Origin: Sphingopyxis panaciterrulae | GTDB taxonomy: Bacteria; Pseudomonadota; Alphaproteobacteria; Sphingomonadales; Sphingomonadaceae | Assembly: GCF_014199295.1 (NCBI RefSeq) | Contig: NZ_JACIJH010000014.1 | Location: 45,493-109,492 of the forward strand | Length of the DNA: 64,000 bases | Direction: 5' to 3' | Part shown: positions 8,618 through 17,649 of the stretch, piece by piece | Position numbering within the stretch: position 1 is the stretch's first letter | How the letters are laid out: the number at the start of each line of letters is the position of its first letter | Notes under the pieces: model-generated | Seen by the model: only the letters and a program-made list of their open reading frames with translations | Databases searched by the model: none | What the model was told of the DNA's origin: nothing | Made by a program: the position numbers and the translations under genes

Positions 8618-10123
8618 CTACGTCCCCGGCTGAATATAGGGCACCCGCGCGAACAGCTCACGCTCCCAGCGACGCGGATCATTCTCGGCGCGACTCTCGG
8701 CATCGAAAATCATCGTTTGCCGCTTCGCGAGATCATAGGCCGCCCAGCCTGGATCGCCGGTGCGCGCGAAGCGGACGAAAGCGTCCATCATGACATCGCT
8801 CATCGCTTGCTGCGCGGGCGTCGGGTCGGGGATGGTGCCGAAGCTGAGGCCGATATCGTCGGTGTGCTTCGCAGCCTCGAAATCGAGCTGATAGACGAAG
8901 GCGGGCGCCCCCGCCTTCGCCCGCGCCTCGGCCTCCTCGACCTGCCCGCGCCAGCTTCGCGCCGCGGTGACGATGCGGTGGAAGAGTTCGAGCGGCGCGG
9001 CGTCGGGATAGCGCGCGCGGAACTGCGCCACGACCCATTCGGAATGGATGTCGATCCGCATCTCGGGCGCGATCCGTGCGGCGAGATTGCCGAAGTCCAG
9101 CCCGGCAAGCTGCCGGCTGTCGGACGCGTAGAAGGCGCGCGTTTCCATCACCGCATTGCCGAGCATCATCGGGATGCCGAGCGACTGCGGCGCGGCGTCG
9201 GGCCAGAAGGGGTGACGCATCAGATGCGCCATGTCGAGCACCGGCCCCATATAGACGCCGCCGCCGAGGATCGGGTCGGTCGCGGAGAGCGCCGCGATCA
9301 ACGGCTCGACCGGCGCGGTCGCGGGATCGACGCCCGGGCCGAGCTGCGCGAGAAACGCCTCGGCACGTTTGGTGGCGTTGAGCGGACCCGAGGCGGTGAC
9401 CTGCTGCCCGCTCATCGTGATCGCCTTGTGGAACAGGCCCTTCGCCTCGGGCATTGCCATCAGCGTCGCGATCTTCGCGCCGCCGCCCGACTGCCCGAAG
9501 AGGGTGACATTGCCCGGATCGCCCCCGAAGGCCGCGATGTTGCGCTGGATCCATTGGAGCGCGACGATCAGGTCGAGCTGCCCCGCATTGCCGCTATCGG
9601 GGAAGCGCGGATCGAGCCGCGCGAGATAGAGATAGCCAAGCGCGCCCAGCCGGTGGTTGACGGTGACCACGACGACATCGCCGCGCGTCGCGAGGCGGGA
9701 GCCATCGTTGATGGGGTCGGTGACGCTGCCGGTCGAATAGGCGCCGCCGTGGAAATAGACCATGACCGGCTTCTTGTCCGCCACCTCTGGGTCGGGCGTC
9801 CAGACATTGAGGAACAGGCAATCCTCGGATTGCGGCCGGTAGCGGTCGCCGCGCTGCGGACAGGCAGGACCGAAACCGCCGGCCTGCTGCTCGGCCCTGC
9901 GGACCGGAACCGGCGCCCGGAAGCGGTCGGCCCGGCCATAGCGGATTCCCGGAAAGGAGCGCAGCGGATGGGCGACCAGCACATTTTCCCGGCTCCGGTA
10001 GAAACCGTCGGGCGTTGTAACGCCGTCGGCCGCATCGCCCGCGCCGAAAGTGAAGCCGCCGAGGCCGATCCAGGCACCCGCGCCCAGAACGGCCCGGCGG
10101 CCGATCCCGTCAGCGGCGGACAT
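8618..10123 (-). CDS. Type B carboxylesterase (para-nitrobenzyl-esterase/cholinesterase family), Tat-exported
   Basis: 501 residues. A Tat signal (GRRAVLGAGAWIGLGG) precedes a classic type-B carboxylesterase. Visible are FPGIRYG near the N-terminus, SEDCLFLNVW, the oxyanion hole VYFHGGAYSTGS and GNAGQLDLIVALQWIQRNI. The nucleophile elbow is FGQSGGGAK, where the more usual sequence is GESAG. The ATG at 10123 lies 14 bp inside the end of the upstream kinase gene, indicating translational coupling. Its place in the kdu/kdg operon suggests action on ester groups of pectic oligosaccharides, which is an inference. Confidence 0.88.
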   Translation of the reverse strand: MSAADGIGRRAVLGAGAWIGLGGFTFGAGDAADGVTTPDGFYRSRENVLVAHPLRSFPGIRYGRADRFRAPVPVRRAEQQAGGFGPACPQRGDRYRPQSEDCLFLNVWTPDPEVADKKPVMVYFHGGAYSTGSVTDPINDGSRLATRGDVVVVTVNHRLGALGYLYLARLDPRFPDSGNAGQLDLIVALQWIQRNIAAFGGDPGNVTLFGQSGGGAKIATLMAMPEAKGLFHKAITMSGQQVTASGPLNATKRAEAFLAQLGPGVDPATAPVEPLIAALSATDPILGGGVYMGPVLDMAHLMRHPFWPDAAPQSLGIPMMLGNAVMETRAFYASDSRQLAGLDFGNLAARIAPEMRIDIHSEWVVAQFRARYPDAAPLELFHRIVTAARSWRGQVEEAEARAKAGAPAFVYQLDFEAAKHTDDIGLSFGTIPDPTPAQQAMSDVMMDAFVRFARTGDPGWAAYDLAKRQTMIFDAESRAENDPRRWERELFARVPYIQPGT

Positions 10124-11120
10124 CGAGCCCGCCGCCGTGGAAGGCGTCGATGTCGGCCTGTCCGAAGCGGCTGGCATCGCCCGGCAGCGAATGCTTGAGA
10201 CAGGTGAGCGCGAGGCCGGTCTCGGCCAGCGCGCGCGCGTCACCGCCCGACAGATGCGCGTGGAGCACCCCCGCGGCGAAGGCGTCGCCAGCGCCGATGC
10301 GGTCGACGATGCCGGTCACGTCGACCTCGTCGGTCTGGTGCGATCCATCCCGCAGGTCGACGCGCGCCGCGATGCGGTGGTGGTCGGCGGTGACCGTGTG
10401 CCGCGCCGTCGAGGCGATGAGCCTCAGATCAGGGAAGGCCGCGAAACCCGCCTCCGCCGCCTCGCGCCGCCGACCGGCGCCGTCGCCCGAAAAGTCGCGG
10501 CCAAGCACCAGCGACAGGTCGCGGTGGTTGCCGAAGAGGATATCGGCGGTCCCGATCAGCTCGGAAAGGATCGCGCGCGGGTCGCTGTCCCACGCCTCCC
10601 ACAGCATCGCGCGGTAATTGCCGTCGAAGCTGATCGGCACCCCGAGTCGCTTCGCCGCGCGCGCTGCGGCAAGCGTCGCGTCGGCCGAGCGCGGCCCGAG
10701 CGCCGGCGTGATGCCCGACAGGTGGAGCAGGCGCGCACCGGTCAGCAGCGCGTCCCAGTCATAATCCCCCGACCCAGTCGCCGCGAAGCTCGACCCCGCG
10801 CGGTCGTAGACGATCTCCGACGCGCGCAGTCCGGCACCGACGCTGAGGAAATAGAGGCCCATGCGACCCGGTCCGGTCGAGACTGCGGCGCAGTCGACGC
10901 CGGCGCCGCGCACCGCCGCCACCGCGCCGCGACCCAGCGCATTGCCCGGAACCCGGCTGGCCATCGCGCAATCATGGCCGAGATGCGCAAGCCCCACCGC
11001 GACATTGGCCTCTGCCCCGCCGACATGCAGCGCCAGCGATGGCGACTGCATCAGCAGTTCATTGCCCGGCGCGGTCAGGCGGATCAGCAATTCGCCGAAA
11101 AAGACGAGACGGCCGGTCAT
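10110..11120 (-). CDS. kdgK: 2-dehydro-3-deoxygluconokinase (KdgK-type PfkB kinase)
   Basis: 336 residues of the PfkB/ribokinase family. The N-terminus GELLIRLTAP and the VGGAEANVAVGLAHLG motif match 2-keto-3-deoxygluconate kinases. The C-terminal ATP/anion-hole motif is IGAGDAFAAG with the catalytic Asp. The enzyme phosphorylates KDG to KDPG before aldol cleavage. A good SD (GGGGAGGGA) sits about seven bases upstream of the chosen ATG. It is transcribed after kduI and kduD, separated from kduD by a 130-bp repeat-filled gap, and overlaps the carboxylesterase. The substrate assignment rests on family motifs plus the kduI-kduD context. No KdgA aldolase is in the window. Confidence 0.88.
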   Translation of the reverse strand: MTGRLVFFGELLIRLTAPGNELLMQSPSLALHVGGAEANVAVGLAHLGHDCAMASRVPGNALGRGAVAAVRGAGVDCAAVSTGPGRMGLYFLSVGAGLRASEIVYDRAGSSFAATGSGDYDWDALLTGARLLHLSGITPALGPRSADATLAAARAAKRLGVPISFDGNYRAMLWEAWDSDPRAILSELIGTADILFGNHRDLSLVLGRDFSGDGAGRRREAAEAGFAAFPDLRLIASTARHTVTADHHRIAARVDLRDGSHQTDEVDVTGIVDRIGAGDAFAAGVLHAHLSGGDARALAETGLALTCLKHSLPGDASRFGQADIDAFHGGGLDVRR

Positions 11121-11140
11121 CGCAGCGTCCCTCCCCAAAT

Positions 11141-11231
11141 CCGTTCGTGCTGAGCTGGTCGAAGCACCGTTCTTTCTTCCTTCCGGCCATTCAAGATAAG
11201 GACAGCCCTTCGACAAGCTCAGGGCGAACGG
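11141..11231. repeat. Sphingomonad palindromic repeat (CTTCGACAAGCTCAGG family)
   Basis: Two oppositely oriented arms, CCGTTCGTGCTGAGCTGGTC at the left and CCCTTCGACAAGCTCAGGGC running into GAACGG at the right, separated by about 35 bp. Together they form a large inverted repeat between kdgK and kduD. The same arms recur at 33638, 42107, 43939, 44323, 49471 and 55854. Confidence 0.85.
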
Positions 11232-11252
11232 AAATTTTGAGGCACCTCTTCG

Positions 11253-11999
11253 TTAGCGCGCGAGCCAGCCGCCGTCGACCGCGAGGATATGACCCTGAAC
11301 ATAATCCGAAGCCTTTGAGGCGAGGAAGACCGCCGCGCCGCCGATATCGGCGGGATCGCCCCAGCGCCCCGCCGGGATGCGCTCGACGATCTGGCGATTG
11401 CGCGTCGCGTCCGCCTGCAGCGCGGCGGTGTTGTTCGTCGCGATATAGCCCGGCGCGATCGCATTGACCTGCACCCCCTTCGCCGCCCATTCGTTGGCGA
11501 GCAGCTTGGTCAGGCCGCCCACCCCCGATTTCGACGCGGTATAGCTCGGCACGCGGATACCGCCCTGAAAGGTCAGCATCGAGGCGATGTTGATGATCTT
11601 GCCCGAACCGCGCGCGATCATATGCTTGCCGACCGCCTGGCAGAGGAAGAAGAGCGTCTTCAAATTGGTGTCCATCACCGCGTCCCAATCGGCCTCGGTG
11701 AAGTCGACCGCATCGGCGCGGCGGATGATGCCGGCATTGTTGACGAGGATGTCGATGCGGCCGAATTGGCCAAGCACCGCATCGACGAGCGGCTGCACCG
11801 CCGCGACGTTCGACAGGTCGGCGCCGAAATTCTCCGCCTTGCGGCCGAGCGCGCGTGCCTTCTCGACCGTCTCGGTCGCAGGCGAGCGACCCGCGGCGGC
11901 GATATCGGCTCCGGCTTCGGCGAGCGCGAGCGCGATCCCCTGCCCAATGCCCGTATTGGCGCCGGTGACCAGCGCGACCTTGCCCGAAAGATCGAACAT
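11253..11999 (-). CDS. kduD: 2-deoxy-D-gluconate 3-dehydrogenase / 2-keto-3-deoxygluconate oxidoreductase (KduD)
   Basis: About 248 residues, a short-chain dehydrogenase. Visible are the Rossmann motif TGANTGIGQGIA, NNAG in the VNNAGIIRR segment, the catalytic Ser region NIASMLTFQGG and YTASKSG with the Tyr and Lys of the YxxxK pair. It reduces 3-deoxy-D-glycero-2,5-hexodiulosonate, the KduI product, to 2-keto-3-deoxygluconate. The start could also be the ATG at 12008, which overlaps the kduI stop as TGATG. MFDLSGK at 11999 matches the family start better. It is immediately downstream of kduI in one operon. Confidence 0.92.
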   Translation of the reverse strand: MFDLSGKVALVTGANTGIGQGIALALAEAGADIAAAGRSPATETVEKARALGRKAENFGADLSNVAAVQPLVDAVLGQFGRIDILVNNAGIIRRADAVDFTEADWDAVMDTNLKTLFFLCQAVGKHMIARGSGKIINIASMLTFQGGIRVPSYTASKSGVGGLTKLLANEWAAKGVQVNAIAPGYIATNNTAALQADATRNRQIVERIPAGRWGDPADIGGAAVFLASKASDYVQGHILAVDGGWLAR

Positions 12000-12007
12000 G
12001 CCGACCA

Positions 12008-12844
12008 TCACTTGAGCTGGCAGATGTCGAGAACGTTCATGTCGGTATAGTCGAGATTCTCTCCGCCCATCGCCCAGATGAAGGCATATTTCTTCGTTCC
12101 CGATCCCATGTGGATCGACCAGGGCGGGCTGATCACCGCCTCCTCGTTCGCGATCACGATGTGCCGCATCGAATCCGGCTCGCCCATATAATGGAAGATG
12201 CGGTCATTCTCTTCGGGCAGGTCGAAATAGAGATAGATCTCGCTGCGCCGGTCGTGGAGGTGCGGGGGCATGGTGTTCCACACGCTGCCTTCCTCGAGCA
12301 CCGTCAGCCCGAGCAGGAGCTGCGCGCTCTCGCACACGCCGGGGATGACAAGCTGATAGATGGTGCGCTGGTTCGAATTGGCGAGGTCGCCGCGCGCGAG
12401 CGGGTTCGCCTGGTCGAGGGTGACATGCTTGATCGGGCAAACCTTGTGCGCCGGCAGTGAGGCGAGATAGAAGCGCGCGCCGTCGCCCTCGAAGGTCACC
12501 GTCTTCGACCCCATCGGGATATAGAGGCATTCCTTGTTCTTCATCGCGAAGCGCTGGCCGTCGACGGTGATCGCGCCGTCGGTGCCGATGTTGACCGCCG
12601 CCATCTCACGCCGTTCGAGGAAGGGATGCCCCGCAGCCGACGCGGGCTCGCTCTGCTCGGGAAGCGTCAGCATCCCGCCCTTCGGCACCGCGCCGCCGAT
12701 CACGAAGCGCTCGTTGTGCGAATAGTTGAGGTTGATCCGCCCGTCCTCGAACATTCCCGACACCAGATAGCGCGCGCGCAGATCATCGTTCGATACATCC
12801 TCCATCATGTCGGGATGGGTGGCGTGAAAAGTCTTGGCGAACAT
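12008..12844 (-). CDS. kduI: 5-dehydro-4-deoxy-D-glucuronate isomerase (KduI)
   Basis: About 278 residues, a cupin-fold isomerase converting 4-deoxy-L-threo-5-hexosulose uronate from unsaturated galacturonate to 3-deoxy-D-glycero-2,5-hexodiulosonate in the cytoplasm. The zinc-ligand region [14 protein letters not shown] has the two His and the Glu, and a later His sits in [10 protein letters not shown]. The N-terminal [17 protein letters not shown] and the [13 protein letters not shown] segment are typical. The ATG at 12844 is preferred over 12850 because it leaves six bases after GCGAGG. First gene of the kduI-kduD-kdgK-carboxylesterase operon, with an operator-like site 50 bp upstream. Confidence 0.95.
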   Translation of the reverse strand: MFAKTFHATHPDMMEDVSNDDLRARYLVSGMFEDGRINLNYSHNERFVIGGAVPKGGMLTLPEQSEPASAAGHPFLERREMAAVNIGTDGAITVDGQRFAMKNKECLYIPMGSKTVTFEGDGARFYLASLPAHKVCPIKHVTLDQANPLARGDLANSNQRTIYQLVIPGVCESAQLLLGLTVLEEGSVWNTMPPHLHDRRSEIYLYFDLPEENDRIFHYMGEPDSMRHIVIANEEAVISPPWSIHMGSGTKKYAFIWAMGGENLDYTDMNVLDICQLK

Positions 12845-12893
12845 CGTCATCCTCGCTTCGTTTCTGGGATAATGACTTTGGGCTAGCCCTTAT

Positions 12894-12907
12894 GGTAACC
12901 GGTGTCA
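12894..12907. promoter_or_regulatory. Putative LacI-family operator upstream of kduI
   Basis: GGTAACCGGTGTCA, identical over 14 bases to the site upstream of pectate lyase (5552) and near-identical to the one upstream of the TonB receptor (5416). It lies 50 bp upstream of the kduI start, so all three pectin transcription units could share one regulator. Confidence 0.68.
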
Positions 12908-13027
12908 ACGGGTGGGCCGGGATATTCCGCGCCTCCCCTGCCCGGCGACCGCTGTTCGTCACAGCATTGCGCGTTAGGAGCCGGCGGAGATTCATCTTGA
13001 GGAATCCCGACCGGTGTTGAAAAGCCG

Positions 13028-13302
13028 TGTGTCCCCGCCCTTCGACTGCCCGCAGGGCGGGCGCTCAGGATAAACTTCAGCCAAAGGCTGAAGACGGGGA
13101 CCCAGGGCGGGTTGGCGCAAGGCCGCTCTGGTCCCCGCCTTCGCGGGGACACTCGCTTTTACCGTTTATAGGGTCCCCGAAACCTGAATCCCTACAATCC
13201 CTAAAACATATCCGCCCAATTCCGTTCGTGTCGAGCGAAGTCGAGACACCTATCGGTGGCGCGCGACCTCACGGCGTCTCGACTTCGCTCGACACGAACG
13301 GA
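13028..13302. repeat. Cluster of extragenic palindromic repeats between kduI and the FGE gene
   Basis: The 471-bp gap between kduI and the FGE-like gene holds the kdu promoter region near its left end and then only repeats. From 13028 to about 13151 there are palindromes built on GTCCCCGCC/GGCGGGGAC and on a degenerate CCCTTCGAC motif. From 13221 to 13302 there is a near-perfect 26-bp inverted repeat, with arms based on CGTGTCGAGCGAAGTCGAGA and 30 bp between them. No credible coding frame was seen. Confidence 0.75.
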
Positions 13303-13315
13303 AAGAGGGATCAGG

Positions 13316-14338
13316 TTAGAGGCGCGCCTCCCCCGGTTCCTTGTCATAAACCAGCCGGAAGCCGACGTTGCTCGTCCCCATGCCGGGATCGCGGCCTTGC
13401 CGCGATGCAGGGCGGTAACGCTGGCAATAATTGGGCGCGCATAAATAGCTGCCCCCCTTCACGGTGCGCGAGGGCATGCCGGGGTTGAAGGGATCATAGG
13501 CGTGATTTTCGTCAGGGCCCGCGGGGTTGTCGGTGTCGGCAGGATCGTGGCCGGGGCGGAAGTAATCGGACGTCACCTCCCACACATTGCCGACCATGTC
13601 ATAGAGGCCGTTGGCATTGGGCTTGTAGCAGCCGACCGGCGCGACGCCCTTGAAGCCGTCGGTCTCGGCATTGTAGTTGGGAAAGGCGCCCTGCCAGCTA
13701 TTCGCCTCGGCGGGCTGGACGTTGCGCGACGGCTGGCCGGCGCTCGCCGCATATTCCCATTCGGCCTCGGTCGGCAGCCGCCCGCCGCGCCATTCGGCGT
13801 AGGCGACCATATCGTCCCAGGCGAGATGGACGACCGGTTCGTCGGGCACCGGTCCGGGGCCGGAGGGACCATAAGGCTTCTTCCAGTTCGCGCCGGGGAC
13901 ATATTTCCACCAGTCGCTATAACTGTTCGACGGGAAATCGGGCGGAGTGAACACCGCCGATCCGGGTTTCAGCATGTCGGGCGGAATCTGGTCGGCGGGA
14001 ACCTGGAACTGTTTGGGGTCGACCGGCTTTTCGGCAACCGTGACATAGCCCGTCGCCTGGGCGAAGGCCGCGAACTGGCGGTTGGTCACTTCATGCGGGT
14101 CGATCCAGAAGCCGCGCACGCGCGTCTCGCGCACCGGGCCTTCCTCGGCATAGACGTCGTCCTCGCCCATCAGGAAGGTGCCGCCGGCGAGCCGGACCGG
14201 CGTGTCGGCGATCCGCGCGCACTGGCGCTTGCCGTTCGTCGCCGCCACCTTCGCGCCATCGTCGGGGTCGCCACACGCCGCGACGCTTCCGAGGATGACG
14301 AGCGCGGCAAAAAACGGCATGATCGGGCGATGGGCCAA
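13316..14338 (-). CDS. Formylglycine-generating enzyme (SUMF1/FGE) family lipoprotein
   Basis: 340 residues. A lipobox-like signal (ILGSVAAC) suggests membrane anchoring. The FGE-sulfatase fold signatures are clear: GGTFLMGEDDVYAEEGPVR, VTNRQFAAF, VVHLAWDDMVAYAEW, RLPTEAEWEYAA, DMVGNVWEV and the active-site block GSYLCAPNYCQRYRPASR. The last contains both catalytic cysteines in C-x4-C spacing, so this may be a true formylglycine-generating oxidase and not only a lectin-like relative. The start is a TTG with GGAGGAGG seven bases upstream; the ATG at 14320 is an alternative. No sulfatase is visible in the window, so its substrate is unknown. Confidence 0.87.
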   Translation of the reverse strand: MAHRPIMPFFAALVILGSVAACGDPDDGAKVAATNGKRQCARIADTPVRLAGGTFLMGEDDVYAEEGPVRETRVRGFWIDPHEVTNRQFAAFAQATGYVTVAEKPVDPKQFQVPADQIPPDMLKPGSAVFTPPDFPSNSYSDWWKYVPGANWKKPYGPSGPGPVPDEPVVHLAWDDMVAYAEWRGGRLPTEAEWEYAASAGQPSRNVQPAEANSWQGAFPNYNAETDGFKGVAPVGCYKPNANGLYDMVGNVWEVTSDYFRPGHDPADTDNPAGPDENHAYDPFNPGMPSRTVKGGSYLCAPNYCQRYRPASRQGRDPGMGTSNVGFRLVYDKEPGEARL

Positions 14339-14447
14339 GCGGGTTCCTCCTCCTGCGTCGCCGCCTTACCGCCTTTTCGGCGCGCGGCGCAACGCCGGTG
14401 GGGAACCGGCGCAGGGCCGCGTCGTTGAAGCCTCGAGAGGAACGATC

Positions 14448-14726
14448 ATGCCGCAACGTCCCCGCCCCTTTCCGATCCTTCCGGCGCTTGCCGCGACGCT
14501 GACCGCGGGCGCGGGCCTGTTCGCGCTATGGCGCCGGCGCCGCAACGGCAGGCGGTCGGCAGGCCACGCCGCCGCCTTTGCCGAGCGCGAGACCGATCCC
14601 GAGAATTTCGACCAGACCCGCTCGGCCGGGCCCCATGGCATGCGCGATCCGGCACGGCGGCGCTGGGACGAGGTCGACCAGGCAAGCGACGAATCCTTCC
14701 CCGCGAGCGACCCGCCCGCCTATTAG
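14448..14726 (+). CDS. Small membrane-anchored hypothetical protein
   Basis: 92 residues, preceded by GAGAGGA six to eight bases before the ATG. One hydrophobic helix (ILPALAATLTAGAGLFALW) is followed by a basic cluster (RRRRNGRR) and a hydrophilic tail. The tail ends in DQASDESFPASDPPAY, a C-terminal motif seen in many small proteobacterial proteins of unknown function. It is transcribed divergently from the FGE gene and converges on the TonB receptor. No function can be proposed. Confidence 0.72.
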   Translation: MPQRPRPFPILPALAATLTAGAGLFALWRRRRNGRRSAGHAAAFAERETDPENFDQTRSAGPHGMRDPARRRWDEVDQASDESFPASDPPAY

Positions 14727-14749
14727 GGGAAGTCCCCGACTCCGACAGG

Positions 14750-14782
14750 AAAACGGCCGCCGCAAGGGACTGCGGCGGCCGT
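14750..14782 (-). terminator. Rho-independent terminator of the second TonB receptor gene
   Basis: Perfect 12-bp inverted repeat, arms ACGGCCGCCGCA (14753-14764) and its complement (14771-14782), with a 6-base loop. On the minus strand it is followed by TTTTCC. It lies 27 bp beyond the receptor stop. The lack of a T-run on the plus strand makes it mainly a minus-strand terminator. Confidence 0.82.
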
Positions 14783-14808
14783 CGTTAGCGCACTCGGGAG
14801 GGGAGCGA

Positions 14809-17649
14809 TCAGAATTTCACGCGCGCGCCGAACTTCATCGTCCAATTATACTCCTCGAACTGAAGGAGATTCTGACGGGCTCCGACATTGTTGTAGGCGA
14901 AATATTTGGCGTTGTTGATGTTAATCCACTCGTAGAAAAGCTGGACCTGCTTCGTAACGTCATATTTCGCAGAGAGGTCGAGCTGGAAGTGGTTGTCGAT
15001 CATCCGGTCTTCGGGCGCCTCATCGCCGAGTTCGTCGAGATATTTCGAGCGATAGGTGCCGGCGAGGCGCAGCGAGACCGGACCTTTTTCATATCCGAGC
15101 ACCGCGTTGAAAGTATGTTTCGAGGCGGCCGGTAAGTTGATCTTGCGCAGATTGGTGATGTCGCCGTCGATCGGCACGTCGCCGGTCGCGTCGGTATAGG
15201 TATAGTTGGTCTGGACGAGCAAACCGTCGAGCGGCGACGGCAGGAAGCGCAGCGCCTGGGTATAGCTCAGTTCGAGGCCCCAGATCCTGGCGCTGTCGCC
15301 GTTGATCGGAACGGTCGCCTCGTCATAGGCGATGCCCAGATATTCGCCCGGATCTTCGCGGTTGGTGTCGACGATGAAATTCTTCACGTCCTTGTAGAAC
15401 AGACCCGCCGACAGCGCGCCGTTGTTCGGCAGATAATATTCGACCCCCGCGTCGAAATTCCACGCCTCATAGGGCTTGAGGTCGGGGTTGCCGAATTCGC
15501 CCTCGCGTTCGCCGTCTTCATTCTGTTCGATGCTGAACCGGGGCGCGAGCTTCGACAGCTTGGGGCGGACCAGGCTCTTGTAGCCCGCGGCGCGCAGCAC
15601 GAGATTCTGCTGCGGTTCCCAGCGGAGCGTCAGGCTCGGCAGCCAGTCGCCGTAGCTGCGCTTGAACTGGTTGGCCACGGGGGGCAGCAGCGTGTCGTCC
15701 TCGGCCTCGGTTCCGTCGGGCAATTCGCCGCCCTCGGTCACGACGGTGACGGTGTTGGCGCGGATGTCGTTCTTCGTATGCTCATAGCGCACGCCGCCGA
15801 TCACGCGCAGCGTGTCGCTGTCCCAGCGGCCGAGCAGATAGCCCGCGGCGACATCCTCGCTCACCGCATAATCCTCGACCGCCGAATCGAACAGCGTGTC
15901 GAACGCGTTGAGTTCGAAGGCATCGCGATTGGCGTCGAAGAAATCGCGCACCCTCTTCTTGCCCAGCACCGGCGACATGTCGGTGATACGATAGGTCTGG
16001 TTGCCGGCCAGATCGGCCATCGTCAGGCCGTCCATCTCCCAATATCGGGTTTCGAGGTCGTAGCTCTTGTCGCGCCAGCGCCCCTTCGCGCCCGCCTGGA
16101 CGGTGAAGGTGCCGCCGGTCATCGCGAATTCGCGGGCGAGGTCGAACTTCGCGGACCATTCCTTGTCGCGCGAGTCCGACAGCGCGGTCACCTGAACGCT
16201 GTCGAGTTCATATTCGGACGGATCGAAGAAGGCTTCGACCGCATCGGCGTCGCCGTCCACCGTATAGAGCGGCCGCCGCATGTCGGCGAAGTTCAGGCCG
16301 AGCAGCAGCCCTTCGTCCTCGAACTTCCGTTCGAAGTTCGCGGGGTCGATCGAGCCGCTCTCGCGCTCCGTCGACTTGGCGAAGCTGACCGAATATTGCG
16401 CGTGCCAGCCGTCCGTTTCGGTCTCGCCGCCGAGCACGATGCTACGGATGCGCTGCCGTTCGAAGCGGTCCTTGAGCGAACGCTGGGCCTGCAGTTCGCC
16501 ATCGGCATCGCTGAAGACGATATCGGTTCCGTTTCCTGTAATCTCGCCCGCATCTTCCAGCTTGAAGCTGGTCTCGCGGCGATATTCATGGTCGTCGAAC
16601 TGGCTGTATATACCGCGCGCGTAGAGCTTGGTCGTATCGCCGACACGGAAATCGAAGTTGAGATTGGCCGAGAAGCGCTTCCGCTCGACGTCATAGTCGC
16701 GATAGTTGACCTCTTCGGGGAAGATCAGGCCGTCGTCGCTCCATCCGTCCGACTCGATATTATCGGTCTCGAACTTGCGCTGATAATAGGAGATGCCGCC
16801 CGACACGCCGAAGCCGTCCGACAGGCGCTGCGAGAAGTCGATGCTGCCCTTGGGGGTCAGCTTTTCCGAATAGTCGTTGTAGCTGCCCTCGATCTTCGCG
16901 GTCAGCAGATTCTTGCGGCGCTCGAAGGCGCTGGTCGTGTTGATCTCGATCGACGCGCCGATCGTGTCGGCGTCCATGTCGGGGGTCAGCGATTTCTTGA
17001 CCTCGATCGATTCGATGCTGTCGCTCGAAATCACGTCGAGCGCGACAGAACGGACATCGCTTTCGGGCGCCGGCAGGCGCACGCCGTTGACTGACGTGGC
17101 GTTGAGTTCGGGGTCGAGCCCGCGCACCGACACGAAGCGGCCTTCGCCCTGGTCGTTGAGGATGTTGACGCCCGGCAGGCGGCGCAGCGATTCGGCGACA
17201 TTCTGGTCGGGGAACTGACCGATCGCGTCGCGCGTCAGCACCGACGAGACGCCGTCCGCGGCGCGCTGGCGCGACAGGGCGCTCGACTGGTTGGCGGCCT
17301 GACCGATGACGAGGATGTCGCCGCCGTCGGCGCCCGACAGCGCAACATTCACCGTGATGCGCCCAGTCTCGGGCACCTCGACGCTCTGGCGCACGGGATC
17401 GGCGCCGACATAGCGGGTCTCGAGCGTATAGGTGCCCGCCGGCACGTTGCCGAAGCTGAAGCTGCCGTCGCGGCCGGTCGTGGCGACGCGGCCCAGTTCG
17501 ATCAGGCGGACGCTCGCCGCCTGCAGCGCGCGCGTGCCCGACGCGTCGGCGACGCTGCCGGCGACCTCGCCCGCCTGGGCGATCGACACGAAAGATGTGC
17601 CGGCCAGCAGCAATGCCAGCCCGCGTGCGACGCCGAATCCTTTGGTCAT
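14809..17649 (-). CDS. TonB-dependent receptor with N-terminal carboxypeptidase-regulatory-like domain
   Basis: 946 residues. A signal peptide (GLALLLAGTSFVSIAQA) is followed by a carboxypeptidase-regulatory-like beta-sandwich (roughly residues 23-105, with GSVADASGTRALQAASVRL and NVPAGTYTLETRYVG). The plug has FPDQNVAESLRRLPG and VRGLDPELNATSVNG, and the barrel ends MKFGARVKF. The start has AAGGGGG six bases upstream. This layout is typical of sphingomonad and Caulobacter receptors for complex substrates. No dedicated enzyme gene adjoins it apart from the FGE-like lipoprotein, so the ligand is unknown. It has its own terminator. Confidence 0.92.
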   Translation of the reverse strand: MTKGFGVARGLALLLAGTSFVSIAQAGEVAGSVADASGTRALQAASVRLIELGRVATTGRDGSFSFGNVPAGTYTLETRYVGADPVRQSVEVPETGRITVNVALSGADGGDILVIGQAANQSSALSRQRAADGVSSVLTRDAIGQFPDQNVAESLRRLPGVNILNDQGEGRFVSVRGLDPELNATSVNGVRLPAPESDVRSVALDVISSDSIESIEVKKSLTPDMDADTIGASIEINTTSAFERRKNLLTAKIEGSYNDYSEKLTPKGSIDFSQRLSDGFGVSGGISYYQRKFETDNIESDGWSDDGLIFPEEVNYRDYDVERKRFSANLNFDFRVGDTTKLYARGIYSQFDDHEYRRETSFKLEDAGEITGNGTDIVFSDADGELQAQRSLKDRFERQRIRSIVLGGETETDGWHAQYSVSFAKSTERESGSIDPANFERKFEDEGLLLGLNFADMRRPLYTVDGDADAVEAFFDPSEYELDSVQVTALSDSRDKEWSAKFDLAREFAMTGGTFTVQAGAKGRWRDKSYDLETRYWEMDGLTMADLAGNQTYRITDMSPVLGKKRVRDFFDANRDAFELNAFDTLFDSAVEDYAVSEDVAAGYLLGRWDSDTLRVIGGVRYEHTKNDIRANTVTVVTEGGELPDGTEAEDDTLLPPVANQFKRSYGDWLPSLTLRWEPQQNLVLRAAGYKSLVRPKLSKLAPRFSIEQNEDGEREGEFGNPDLKPYEAWNFDAGVEYYLPNNGALSAGLFYKDVKNFIVDTNREDPGEYLGIAYDEATVPINGDSARIWGLELSYTQALRFLPSPLDGLLVQTNYTYTDATGDVPIDGDITNLRKINLPAASKHTFNAVLGYEKGPVSLRLAGTYRSKYLDELGDEAPEDRMIDNHFQLDLSAKYDVTKQVQLFYEWININNAKYFAYNNVGARQNLLQFEEYNWTMKFGARVKF

